A stretch of 44,083 bases of DNA, taken from positions 1 through 44,083 of the IMG/VR virus record IMGVR_UViG_3300030838_000019. One strand, 5' to 3'. The stretch comes from a virus. The notes under the pieces were generated by a model. It was not told where the DNA came from and did no database searches. It saw nothing but the letters and a program-made list of their open reading frames with translations. Below, piece after piece: positions 8,332 through 13,595 of this stretch (positions are counted from its first letter, which is position 1; each line of letters starts with the position of its first letter). Position numbers and translations under genes: made by a program.

Positions 8332-8490
8332 TCATCCTCTGATTCGCGCCGTTGGCGTGTGGCGGGCGCTCGCCGTTCTCTGGTTTGTTGCATGCAGGTG
8401 GCCGGCATAAGCCAGGTGTTCGTCCGCATCGGTGAGCTCTGGAGCGATGGCACAGAGACCATCCAACAATCGTTGTGCTTCAGAGCTCAC
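8332..8490 (-). CDS. Small ORF, 52 residues, TDADEH family copy A
   Basis: GTG start at 8490 reading V-SSEAQRLLDGLCAIAPEL, then TDADEHLAYAGHLHATNQ and an Arg/Ala/Thr-rich tail ending ARIRG. A related peptide, TDADEHPADAGHLHQRN, is encoded at 9555-9689, so this is a small duplicated family. The start codon lies inside an 18-bp perfect inverted repeat (8424-8441 with 8481-8498), which would fold the mRNA and hide the initiation region. No good Shine-Dalgarno motif is seen. The longer frame on the same DNA (MRTNTWLMPATC...) is the less likely reading. Confidence 0.45.
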   Translation of the reverse strand: MSSEAQRLLDGLCAIAPELTDADEHLAYAGHLHATNQRTASARHTPTARIRG

Positions 8491-8498
8491 CGATGCGG
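8424..8498. repeat. 18-bp perfect inverted repeat with 39-nt loop
   Basis: CCGCATCGGTGAGCTCTG at 8424-8441 is the exact reverse complement of 8481-8498. The loop holds a second partial pairing (GCACA with TGTGC). In the related leader at 9569-9666 the sequence is continuous across this point, so the second arm and loop look inserted into, or duplicated within, this copy. On the leftward transcript the upstream arm carries the GTG start of the 52-residue ORF. Confidence 0.8.
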
Positions 8499-8659
8499 CC
8501 TGGTGCTGGGGAGGACCAGGTGCTCGGGCAGTTAGCGTCAGACTGACGGGGCGCTGGTTGATTGGGTGCCGGACAGCCCCGGCTGCTCACCACTGCCCAG
8601 GTGACGGGTCCTGCCGTAGACTGCAGGTTCGACCAAGCAGTACTACACGAGATAAGCAT

Positions 8660-9232
8660 ATGAGTAACAATGCAAAGTATTACACTGTTGATTCCGCGCG
8701 AAGTCTGGCTCCTTATTCTCAAATATCTCTGAGCTATTACACGCCCAATACGTCAGCGAAGACTGATTTCCTCAACCAAATACACCCTGAAGGCTTGTCC
8801 AAACACGGCTGCAATTATCTCTACAATCCTGAAGTAGTAATGAACAATTTAACTGGAGCGAGTAACTCCCTTTTAGTGGGGCTGATATTTGAGCTGGTGC
8901 GCCGTAGCTATTTCCCGGAAAAGCCATCCCGCTATCAGTCGCTATTTGCTTGCCAACATTTTAGTGATGCGAAGCGATTTAGGGAGTTACTCGCGAAAGA
9001 GAAAAATGAACAAGAGATAAGATCAGCCTCAATATATGAGGTGATTACCGAGAGCGCGGTTCATCGTGGTGATATGAATCTGTTAGGTACTGATTGCTCT
9101 GTATTGGCACTGTATCAGCGGGCACACCTTTACTGGTCCAGTGAGGAATCACCTCATAAATTCGCGGAAGAGCCACTCTGGGAGATATTGATTCCGCTCC
9201 CTACATTGGTTGGGCAGCGGGTGTCGGAATAG
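8660..9232 (+). CDS. Accessory protein, possibly DUF2441-like
   Basis: A protein of 190 residues, MSNNAKYYTVDSARSLAPYS at the start. Features are HPEGLSKHGCNYLYN, ASIYEVITESAVHRGDMNLL and a C-terminal SPHKFAEEPLWEILIPLP. This order loosely recalls the DUF2441 group, but I cannot confirm it. The DNA is clearly AT-richer than its surroundings and the gene runs against the early block, as expected of a moron expressed from the prophage. It has no signal peptide or membrane segment. It is a candidate lysogenic-conversion or exclusion gene; the function is unknown. Confidence 0.65.
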   Translation: MSNNAKYYTVDSARSLAPYSQISLSYYTPNTSAKTDFLNQIHPEGLSKHGCNYLYNPEVVMNNLTGASNSLLVGLIFELVRRSYFPEKPSRYQSLFACQHFSDAKRFRELLAKEKNEQEIRSASIYEVITESAVHRGDMNLLGTDCSVLALYQRAHLYWSSEESPHKFAEEPLWEILIPLPTLVGQRVSE

Positions 9233-9236
9233 CGGG

Positions 9237-9470
9237 TCATTGGTGTAATTTATGCCGGGAGGTTGCAGCCACACTACCAATCATCATCACATTGTTTTCG
9301 CCTTCAGCAAAGCGGCCTTCTCCCTCCTCCAGCTCCATCAGTGCGGCCTTTAAAGCCGTTATCGCGCAAGACGGGGAGGCAGCATCCACGCTCAGCGTGT
9401 AGGTTTTGTTTTTCTCGCCCACCCTAATACCAAATAGAAATCCACGCCTGTCTTGTGTCGTGTCAGTCAT
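9237..9470 (-). CDS. Hypothetical 77-residue protein
   Basis: MTDTTQDRRGFLFGIRVGEK at the start, with GGAG seven bases upstream. A beta strand (TYTLSVDAASPS) and a helix (AITALKAALMELEEGEG) suggest a small alpha/beta protein. The stop is 4 bases from the convergent gene at 9232. It is preceded by the repeat-containing leader at 9471-9807. Function unknown. Confidence 0.6.
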   Translation of the reverse strand: MTDTTQDRRGFLFGIRVGEKNKTYTLSVDAASPSCAITALKAALMELEEGEGRFAEGENNVMMIGSVAATSRHKLHQ

Positions 9471-9554
9471 TGTAACTCCGGGGTTTGTGCTGGCGGATGG
9501 CGGGTAGAAGCGCCCGCCGATGTCAAATGTCGGCTGGCATCAGCTTGCCCACCA

Positions 9555-9689
9555 CTACGCAGGTGACGCGCTCGGCGGTTCATCTGCTTTGTTGCGTTGA
9601 TGCAGGTGGCCGGCATCAGCCGGGTGTTCGTCCGCATCGGTGCTGGGGAGGACCAGGAGCTCGGGCCCGGGGTTGCACCGGACTTCCAC
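9555..9689 (-). CDS. Small ORF, 44 residues, TDADEH family copy B
   Basis: From a GTG at 9689 it reads VEVRCNPGPELLVLPS followed by TDADEHPADAGHLHQRNKAD and ends PPSASPA. It shares TDADEH-x-A-x-AGHLH with the 52-residue ORF at 8332-8490. The start is weak, and an ATG at 9697 opens a different frame on the same bases (MVTWKSGATPG...), whose stop overlaps the next start as ATGA. Which frame is translated cannot be settled by eye. Confidence 0.35.
   Translation of the reverse strand: MEVRCNPGPELLVLPSTDADEHPADAGHLHQRNKADEPPSASPA
9569..9666. repeat. Diverged leader repeat, copy B
   Basis: Matches 8366-8434 plus 8499-8528 with scattered substitutions; the best blocks are GGTGTTCGTCCGCATCGGTG and CTGGGGAGGACCAGG. 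Both copies lie 5' of leftward genes. The rest of the 337-bp gap 9471-9807 shows a short inverted repeat near 9497-9516 (GGCGGGTAGAAGCGCCCGCC) and nothing else I can name. Confidence 0.65.
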
Positions 9690-9807
9690 GTCACCATTAC
9701 TTTTATATGGGGTTCATACGTGTAGTTCGCCCATTTCCGTAGGCCTTCGCCATCCCGCTGCCCACTCAGTGAATGGGCAGAAGTGATGCTTTGCCGTCGT
9801 TTAAGCG

Positions 9808-10005
9808 TTACCCGCGAGTACGGTCTTTGAGAATCCGAACTCTCGTCTCATCGAACCATTCAGCTTTCAGGATCACATTCGAGCCAGGCGAGCAGGGCGG
9901 CTGGAGGAGGTACTGGTCAGGTCCATGAAGATGTTCAGCGCGAGCAACGATCACGCCGTAAAAATTGGTGGTCTTGTCTTCCGCTTTCTGTCCAAGATCG
10001 ATCAT
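9808..10005 (-). CDS. Hypothetical 65-residue phage protein
   Basis: MIDLGQKAEDKTTNFYGVIV at the start and VRILKDRTRG at the end. A likely small beta-rich protein (NVILKAEWFDETRVRIL). The start at 10005 is favoured because upstream sequence in this frame is Arg/Pro/His-rich out-of-frame noise from the LuxR-like gene. It lies 20 bases downstream of the LuxR pseudogene in the leftward early operon. Function unknown. Confidence 0.6.
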   Translation of the reverse strand: MIDLGQKAEDKTTNFYGVIVARAEHLHGPDQYLLQPPCSPGSNVILKAEWFDETRVRILKDRTRG

Positions 10006-10025
10006 GATTTTTCTCGCGGGTTGAG

Positions 10026-10396
10026 TTACGCGGCTTCGAGCGTTTCGGATCGGCGCGTGATTCGGATCTGGGCTATCCGAACCGAAGGTGGTCGGCGGTC
10101 GCGGCGGGCGGGCTCGCTTGACTGGATGTTGCTCACGGCGTTCATGGTCATCAGCGTGGCTAGGACAAAGCACGCTGGCGAGATGATCTGTCGACGCATG
10201 GCCTCCGCCACCAGGGCGGTACGCCGCGTGACGCCGAGCTTGAACATGGCGTTGGTGAGGCGTTTCGCTACGGTGGCCGGCGAATTTCCTTCGCGGTAAA
10301 TCCAAGGGCTACCCAGAGCAGGAACTGAAGCTCTCGCGGTGCAAGGCCTCGACCGAGATGGCCCTTCCATGAACCGCTTGTGATTGTTTGATCCAT
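10026..10396 (-). pseudogene. LuxR-type HTH regulator, frameshifted
   Basis: Starts MDQTITSGSWKGHLGRGLAP at 10396 and reads RELQFLLWVALGFTAKEI, the first half of a LuxR/GerE helix-turn-helix, then hits a stop. The second half continues in another frame as NSPATVAKRLTNAMFKLGV, TRRTALVAEAMRRQIIS and a hydrophobic CFVLATLMTMNAV helix, ending at 10026. The break falls inside the HTH near 10285-10295 and needs 3n+1 bases restored, so a short deletion removed the turn. Intact relatives of about 130 residues occur as first gene of the leftward operon in Pseudomonas prophages, as I recall. Likely non-functional. Confidence 0.7.
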
Positions 10397-10697
10397 TGGT
10401 GTGATATCCGGTTGTTTTCCCAAAGCGCCCGATCGCTCAGGCGCTTCAGTGAAAATGTTCCGTCCCATTACCGCCGGGATGGCGGGGCGCATTGCTTGCC
10501 GGGTCGTTCTCTCGGTTCTGGCGTTTCACCATCGAGCAGCCGTCCAGGTTTGTCCTGTCGTTGGCAGGCTTTCGGGCCTGTCTGCTCGCCGGTCGCCGGT
10601 AGAGGCAATGCGGTCTGTTGTTTGTTGCGCTGACTGTTAAAGAGCAGCGGGTCTCTTGAGGCCCTTCGCAGTGGCTGTGTGTCGCTGCGATGGACGA
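10397..10697. other. Leftward early leader
   Basis: About 300 bases between the leftward promoter and the LuxR-like gene. It holds the boxA at 10635-10646 and short hairpins including CCGG-CGA-CCGG near 10595. A possible 28-codon ORF (MVKRQNRENDP...) lacks a good ribosome-binding site and is not called. The layout suits an antitermination leader. Confidence 0.5.
10635..10646 (-). promoter_or_regulatory. boxA antitermination element
   Basis: The minus strand reads TGCTCTTTAACA, identical to the rRNA boxA consensus that binds NusB/NusE. It lies about 50 bases downstream of the predicted start from the leftward promoter at 10698-10726, where lambda keeps its nutL site. A convincing boxB was not identified. 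Confidence 0.6.
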
Positions 10698-10726
10698 ACA
10701 ATACGTTAACGTATCAATCCAGTCAA
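10698..10726 (-). promoter_or_regulatory. Leftward early promoter PL
   Basis: On the minus strand TTGACT (10726-10721), a 17-bp spacer and TATTGT (10703-10698) form a good sigma-70 promoter pointing to the LuxR-like gene and the leftward early block. Operator dyads overlap both elements, so repressor binding would shut it off. Confidence 0.75.
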
Positions 10727-10739
10727 TGCGTTGGCGTAT
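10701..10739. promoter_or_regulatory. Left operator OL, two sites
   Basis: ATACGTTAACGTAT (10701-10714) is a perfect ATACG-N4-CGTAT dyad. ATGCGTTGGCGTAT (10726-10739) matches with one change. The centres are 25 bp apart. The same dyad occurs at the right operator (12600-12613), so one repressor should bind both. Confidence 0.75.
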
Positions 10740-10756
10740 TATTTTTAATGCGTTCA

Positions 10757-10781
10757 CAAAAAAGCCCGCTCATTGGCGGGC
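10757..10781 (-). terminator. Terminator after the DUF1654 gene
   Basis: AGCCCGC-6-GCGGGCT stem (10762-10781). On the minus strand a run of T follows (complement of the A run at 10758-10762). It ends the leftward transcript of the gene at 10800-11054 just before PL. Confidence 0.85.
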
Positions 10782-10799
10782 TCCATTCATTCGACCTGA

Positions 10800-11054
10800 T
10801 CAATTTTCCTTTGGTACAACCCAGAATATCTGCACGCCACCATCGTCTTGATGCGCGATGGTTACGTTGTCTGCTTCGTCGATAGCTTCAAGCAGTCGCT
10901 CCCAATCTTCTTGTAGCTCGTCCAGCGCTTTGTAGATAACGGCCCGCTTCGAGGTTTGCGCCCCGGTCGAGTTGATGATCTTCTGCACGCGCATGGCCAT
11001 CAGATCGAATGAGGTCGGAGGGGTGGGTTCTTTCTTTGCCTTTGCCTTTGCCAT
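10800..11054 (-). CDS. DUF1654 protein under SOS-type control
   Basis: A protein of 84 residues, MAKAKAKKEPTPPTSFDLMA at the start. The order RVQKIINSTGAQTSKRAVIY, DELQEDWERLLEAI, DNVTIAHQDDGGVQIFWVVP matches the DUF1654 family of Pseudomonas and its phages. The start at 11054 has GAGA upstream. A near-perfect LexA box (11072-11087) covers the promoter region, and its own terminator follows at 10757, so this is a single-gene SOS unit between the left operator and the toxin-antitoxin pair. The position and control suggest a role in induction, for example as an antirepressor, but that is inference. Confidence 0.8.
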   Translation of the reverse strand: MAKAKAKKEPTPPTSFDLMAMRVQKIINSTGAQTSKRAVIYKALDELQEDWERLLEAIDEADNVTIAHQDDGGVQIFWVVPKEN

Positions 11055-11071
11055 GATACTGCTCTCGGTTG

Positions 11072-11087
11072 CTGTATTAATATACAG
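11072..11087 (-). promoter_or_regulatory. LexA (SOS) box
   Basis: CTGTATTAATATACAG has the CTGT-N8-ACAG form with an AT-rich perfect dyad (CTGTAT/ATACAG). It is flanked to read TGCTGTATTAATATACAGTA, very close to the classical LexA site. It lies 18 bases upstream of the DUF1654 start codon. Confidence 0.8.
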
Positions 11088-11214
11088 TATTTTATTCGTC
11101 GTTAAATGACAAGCGGGGAGGGGAGAACATTTGTACTCTTTGTCCGTGGCAGCGCATCTGCGGGCCATGGCCGGATCGAGGCGCCAGGCGTGCGGGGCTA
11201 GGCTTTGCTTTTTA

Positions 11215-11230
11215 GTAGCTTAAAAGCTAC
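11215..11230 (+). promoter_or_regulatory. Toxin-antitoxin operator dyad
   Basis: GTAGCTTAAAAGCTAC is a 7-bp perfect inverted repeat with an AA centre, 10 bases before the toxin start. Antitoxins of this HTH type usually repress their own operon at such a dyad. Confidence 0.6.
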
Positions 11231-11240
11231 AATTGGCTTC

Positions 11241-11564
11241 ATGAATGAAATTGCACACTATCTGAATGAAGCAGGAAAAGATCTTTACCAGGAATGGATG
11301 GATCGGCTCAAAGACAGAACCGCCAAGGCAAGGATCACCATGCGCATCAACCGTATGGCGATTGGCGCTTTTGGCGACTGCAAACCGATCAGCGATGGCG
11401 TTTGGGAGTTGCGCGTGGATTATGGCCCGGGCTACCGGGTCTATTACGCGCAGGCGGGCAAGCAACTGATCCTGTTACTGCTGGGCGGCGATAAGCGACA
11501 GCAACAATCCGATATCGAGAAGGCCATAGAATGCTGGGGCGATTACCAGCGGAGAAAACCATGA
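11241..11564 (+). CDS. RelE/HigB-type toxin
   Basis: A protein of 107 residues from the ATG at 11241 (MNEIAHYLNEAGKDLYQEWM). The segment ARITMRINRMAIGAFGDCK, then GVWELRVDYGPGYRVYYAQ and LILLLLGGDKRQQQSDIEKA, is the signature of the addiction-module killer branch of the RelE/ParE superfamily. Such proteins usually cut mRNA on the ribosome. The stop overlaps the antitoxin start (ATGA), giving the toxin-first order seen in HigBA. It sits inside the immunity region, where lambda carries its rex genes, and so would be expressed in the lysogen. Confidence 0.85.
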   Translation: MNEIAHYLNEAGKDLYQEWMDRLKDRTAKARITMRINRMAIGAFGDCKPISDGVWELRVDYGPGYRVYYAQAGKQLILLLLGGDKRQQQSDIEKAIECWGDYQRRKP

Positions 11565-11863
11565 ACAGATCACGCAGCCACGATCAGAGCGTTATCGAGA
11601 TGATTCGCACCGACCCGGAGTTTGCCGTCGAGTATCTGCGGGTGGCATTTGAAGAACTGGACGAAGAGGGGGGGGAAGTTGCCTTTCTGGCAGCGCTACG
11701 CCATATCGTTGAGGCTCGCGGCGGCATGGCTGAAATCGCCGAAAAGGCTGGCTTGTCTCGTGAAAGCCTTTACCGTGCGCTCTCTCCAAAGGGCAATCCG
11801 ACTCTACGGACGATGCGCCAGGTTGTGCATGCCACCGGCCTAACGTTTGCTGCTATTGCCTGA
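11561..11863 (+). CDS. HTH antitoxin
   Basis: A protein of 100 residues from the ATG at 11561. FLAALRHIVEARGGMAEIAE followed by KAGLSRESLYRALSPKGNPT and a further helix form an XRE-like helix-turn-helix of the addiction-module antidote type. It would neutralise the toxin by direct binding and repress the operon at the dyad 11215-11230. An ATG at 11531 is in frame but lies within the toxin gene and lacks a ribosome-binding site; the GGAGAAAACC before 11561 is convincing. Confidence 0.85.
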   Translation: MNRSRSHDQSVIEMIRTDPEFAVEYLRVAFEELDEEGGEVAFLAALRHIVEARGGMAEIAEKAGLSRESLYRALSPKGNPTLRTMRQVVHATGLTFAAIA

Positions 11864-11883
11864 GATACTCCGCGAGCGAGCGG

Positions 11884-12552
11884 TTAGAAAAAAACCGACT
11901 TCGGCATTTTCCCGTCCACTACCGTACCGACCACCTCCCAGGTGTCATCTATAGACTTCGTTGGGTATGAATTGTTGAGCGGTTTTAGGAATAGTTCACC
12001 CGCGTCGCGCACCAACTGCTTAAACGTTGCTTCATTGGTGTCAATCATTTTGGCTACCACGTATTGCCCGTGGCGAGGTTCTATGTCTGGCGCTACGAGT
12101 ATCAAAAATCCTTCAGGGAATGAATCTCCCGAAGAGCTAGTCATAGACGCGCCAACTACGCGCAACCAGAATCCATTATCACCAGCCCATACATCTGATG
12201 TATGTCGTGGACAGTTTGCGACATTGGACGCTTCTATCGCCTCCATGGCTGACCCCGCCTGGACCCAGCTTATTTCTGGGTATGTAAATGATCTAGTTGG
12301 CTGAAGAGCAGGCTCAACGTTCGATAAGGGTTCCGCTACTAAATCTGGGCGCACACCTCCGACCCATAACCACTCTGCTGGGACGCGGAGCGCTCTCGCG
12401 ATGCGCTCTACATTGTCTCGCTTAGGGCTCTTTGATTCGCCAGAAATTATGCGATGAACAGTTGGCTGTGTCACGCCAGACCGTCTGCTCAATTCCCCCT
12501 CGCTCCACCCCTTGCCACTCATCTCTCTAGAGATCCGATCTCCGATATGCAT
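11884..12552 (-). CDS. CI-like repressor, LexA/S24 family
   Basis: A protein of 222 residues from MHIGDRIS at 12552. It has an N-terminal XRE helix-turn-helix (LSRRSGVTQPTVHRIISGES) and a C-terminal S24 autoprotease domain. The likely cleavage site is SWVQAG. The catalytic Ser is in VVGASMTSSS (GAS-M in place of the common GDS-M) and the Lys in EATFKQL. It maintains lysogeny by binding the operators at 12575-12637 and 10701-10739, and RecA-stimulated self-cleavage would trigger induction. In-frame ATGs at 12597 and 12600 would add about 15 residues but lie inside the operator, so 12552 is preferred. Confidence 0.85.
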   Translation of the reverse strand: MHIGDRISREMSGKGWSEGELSRRSGVTQPTVHRIISGESKSPKRDNVERIARALRVPAEWLWVGGVRPDLVAEPLSNVEPALQPTRSFTYPEISWVQAGSAMEAIEASNVANCPRHTSDVWAGDNGFWLRVVGASMTSSSGDSFPEGFLILVAPDIEPRHGQYVVAKMIDTNEATFKQLVRDAGELFLKPLNNSYPTKSIDDTWEVVGTVVDGKMPKSVFF

Positions 12553-12574
12553 TTGCCACCAATAGAAAAACGTA

Positions 12575-12637
12575 TTGCGGGAGTGTATTGCCTCCATCAA
12601 TACGTAGGCGTATCATTTGCTTAATACGCTGCCGAGT
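12575..12637. promoter_or_regulatory. Right operator OR, three sites
   Basis: The middle site ATACGTAGGCGTAT (12600-12613) is a perfect ATACG-N4-CGTAT dyad. The flanking sites TTGCGGGAGTGTAT (12575-12588) and ATACGCTGCCGAGT (12624-12637) are degenerate. The centres are 25 and 24 bp apart, as in lambda OR1-OR3. They lie between the divergent repressor and Cro genes. Confidence 0.75.
12588..12616 (+). promoter_or_regulatory. Rightward early promoter PR
   Basis: TTGCCT (12588-12593), 17-bp spacer, TATCAT (12611-12616). The perfect operator dyad fills the spacer and touches the -10, the same geometry as at PL. It drives Cro and the replication genes. Confidence 0.75.
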
Positions 12638-12649
12638 TGGAGGCATCAA

Positions 12650-12835
12650 GTGACCGTACAAGAAATGCTGAACAGTCTGTTCGCGCATGGCTTATCCCAA
12701 AAAGCCGTAGCTGTTCGGACTGGGACAACCCAGCCGACGATCCATCGAGCGAGCAAGGGCGCTGGAGTTCGGTACGAGACAGGGAAGGCAATTGAAGCCC
12801 TGCTTCTCGAAACGACTCAAAAGTCGATGACTTAA
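12650..12835 (+). CDS. cro: Cro-like repressor
   Basis: A protein of 61 residues from a GTG at 12650, with GGAGG six bases upstream. The protein has one compact helix-turn-helix (HGLSQKAVAVRTGTTQPTIH). It shares the TQPT-[VI]-HR recognition-helix segment with the CI-like protein, which explains how both read the same dyad. As the first gene of PR it should repress CI synthesis and tune early transcription. An upstream ATG at 12617 in frame would start inside the promoter and is rejected. Confidence 0.8.
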   Translation: MTVQEMLNSLFAHGLSQKAVAVRTGTTQPTIHRASKGAGVRYETGKAIEALLLETTQKSMT

Positions 12836-13126
12836 CCCGCTGAACAAATGATCGCCCACGCATAGCCGAGCAACTCACCCAGCCGTGTAGCACTGCTCCA
12901 GTGGCACCAGTATCGAAGTTAGCGGGGCTTTGGGGAAGTGCACCGAATTAGCTGTTGATCCATCCAGTACCCAGATCGCAGACATAAAAAAGCCGGTGTC
13001 TAGACCGGCTCCTTTTTGCAACGCAACAGTAAAAGGTGAAGAAATATGCGGGATACAGCTCAAGCAAGCCGGAGGCAAGGGATTACTTTTCCGACGACGA
13101 CTCCGGCCTATGTGCGTTGCGATGAA
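12836..13126. other. Post-cro intergenic region
   Basis: Nothing coding is supportable before the terminator at 12985. A short rightward frame opening at 13046 (MRDTAQASRRQ...) has AGGTGA upstream but runs through the oppositely oriented gene and does not look like a protein. No clear CII-like gene or nutR site was seen. Confidence 0.4.
12985..13017. terminator. Bidirectional terminator, first copy
   Basis: AGCCGGT-6-ACCGGCT stem with A5 before and T5 after, so it works in both directions. It can act as tR1 after cro and as the terminator of the leftward gene 13127-13447. It is embedded in a repeat (12977-13048) resembling 13527-13598: both read CGC-[AG]-GACATAAAAA, hairpin, AAC..., GTAAAA and then an ATG. 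Confidence 0.8.
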
Positions 13127-13447
13127 TCACGGATTTTTATTTCTGGAGTGGCTTTGGTGGATCTGCTGAGCTGCCTTGAACGTTGCGAATTCCGTACGTC
13201 CCTCGGCGTTGAGCCCTATGGCGTGGGAGGAACACCAGGCCTTGAACTCGTGAGCGCTTGCTTGAACTTTTACGACGGTAATGCCGCTGCGGCGCAGGCT
13301 TTCAAAAGCATCAGTCGCACGCTTCTTCCAGTGGGCGTAAGTCGGGGACATCAAATGCGCATCCTCGAATATGGCCATGTATTCCATGTACTGGGCCGCG
13401 TTGTTGAACCACAGCATGCTTCTAGCGCTAATTCCAATTCTTTCCAT
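13127..13447 (-). CDS. Hypothetical opposite-strand cassette gene
   Basis: A protein of 106 residues. MERIGISARSMLWFNNAAQY, then EDAHLMSPTYAHWKKRATDA and a C-terminal half with GITVVKVQASAHEFKAWCSS. Aromatic, patterned sequence and GGAGA before the start support it over the rightward frame on the same DNA (13046-13498). I recall similar small proteins in Pseudomonas genomes, but no function. It lies against the rightward early operon and is bracketed by two bidirectional terminators, like an insulated cassette. Confidence 0.6.
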   Translation of the reverse strand: MERIGISARSMLWFNNAAQYMEYMAIFEDAHLMSPTYAHWKKRATDAFESLRRSGITVVKVQASAHEFKAWCSSHAIGLNAEGRTEFATFKAAQQIHQSHSRNKNP

Positions 13448-13535
13448 CTGGATCTCCTGGTTACTGCTTTGCGTAAGAACTCTGCAGCGTACCAGTGAGG
13501 TTCAGCCTCTCGTCGTGTCAGCAAAACGCGGACAT

Positions 13536-13565
13536 AAAAAAACCGACGGTCGAGGTCGGTTTTTT
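13536..13565. terminator. Bidirectional terminator, second copy
   Basis: AAAACCGAC-7-GTCGGTTTT stem with A and T runs on both sides. It precedes the antirepressor gene and lies in the second copy of the leader repeat (13527-13598). Rightward transcripts from PR must pass it, so antitermination or a local promoter is implied. Confidence 0.8.
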
Positions 13566-13595
13566 CAACAACGGTAAAACTTTGTGGAGATGATT

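Larger units (their letters stand above)
8171..8659. other. 489-bp gap: leader, tiny ORF, hairpins, copy A of a diverged repeat
   Basis: Contains the terminator at 8262, the 52-residue ORF and the 18-bp inverted repeat. Bases 8366-8434 and 8499-8528 match 9569-9641 and 9641-9666 (shared GGTGTTCGTCCGCATCGGTG and CTGGGGAGGACCAGG). The last 100 bases before 8660 should hold the promoter of the rightward gene; I see no clear -35/-10 pair. Confidence 0.6.

Noticed and set aside
10446-10757. Leftward frame covering PL, operators and boxA
   Set aside because: It would start upstream of its own promoter and runs over regulatory DNA; composition is not protein-like.
13046-13498. Rightward 150-codon frame opposite 13127-13447
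   Set aside because: Sequence looks like an out-of-frame shadow; the leftward frame is more protein-like and has a better ribosome-binding site.
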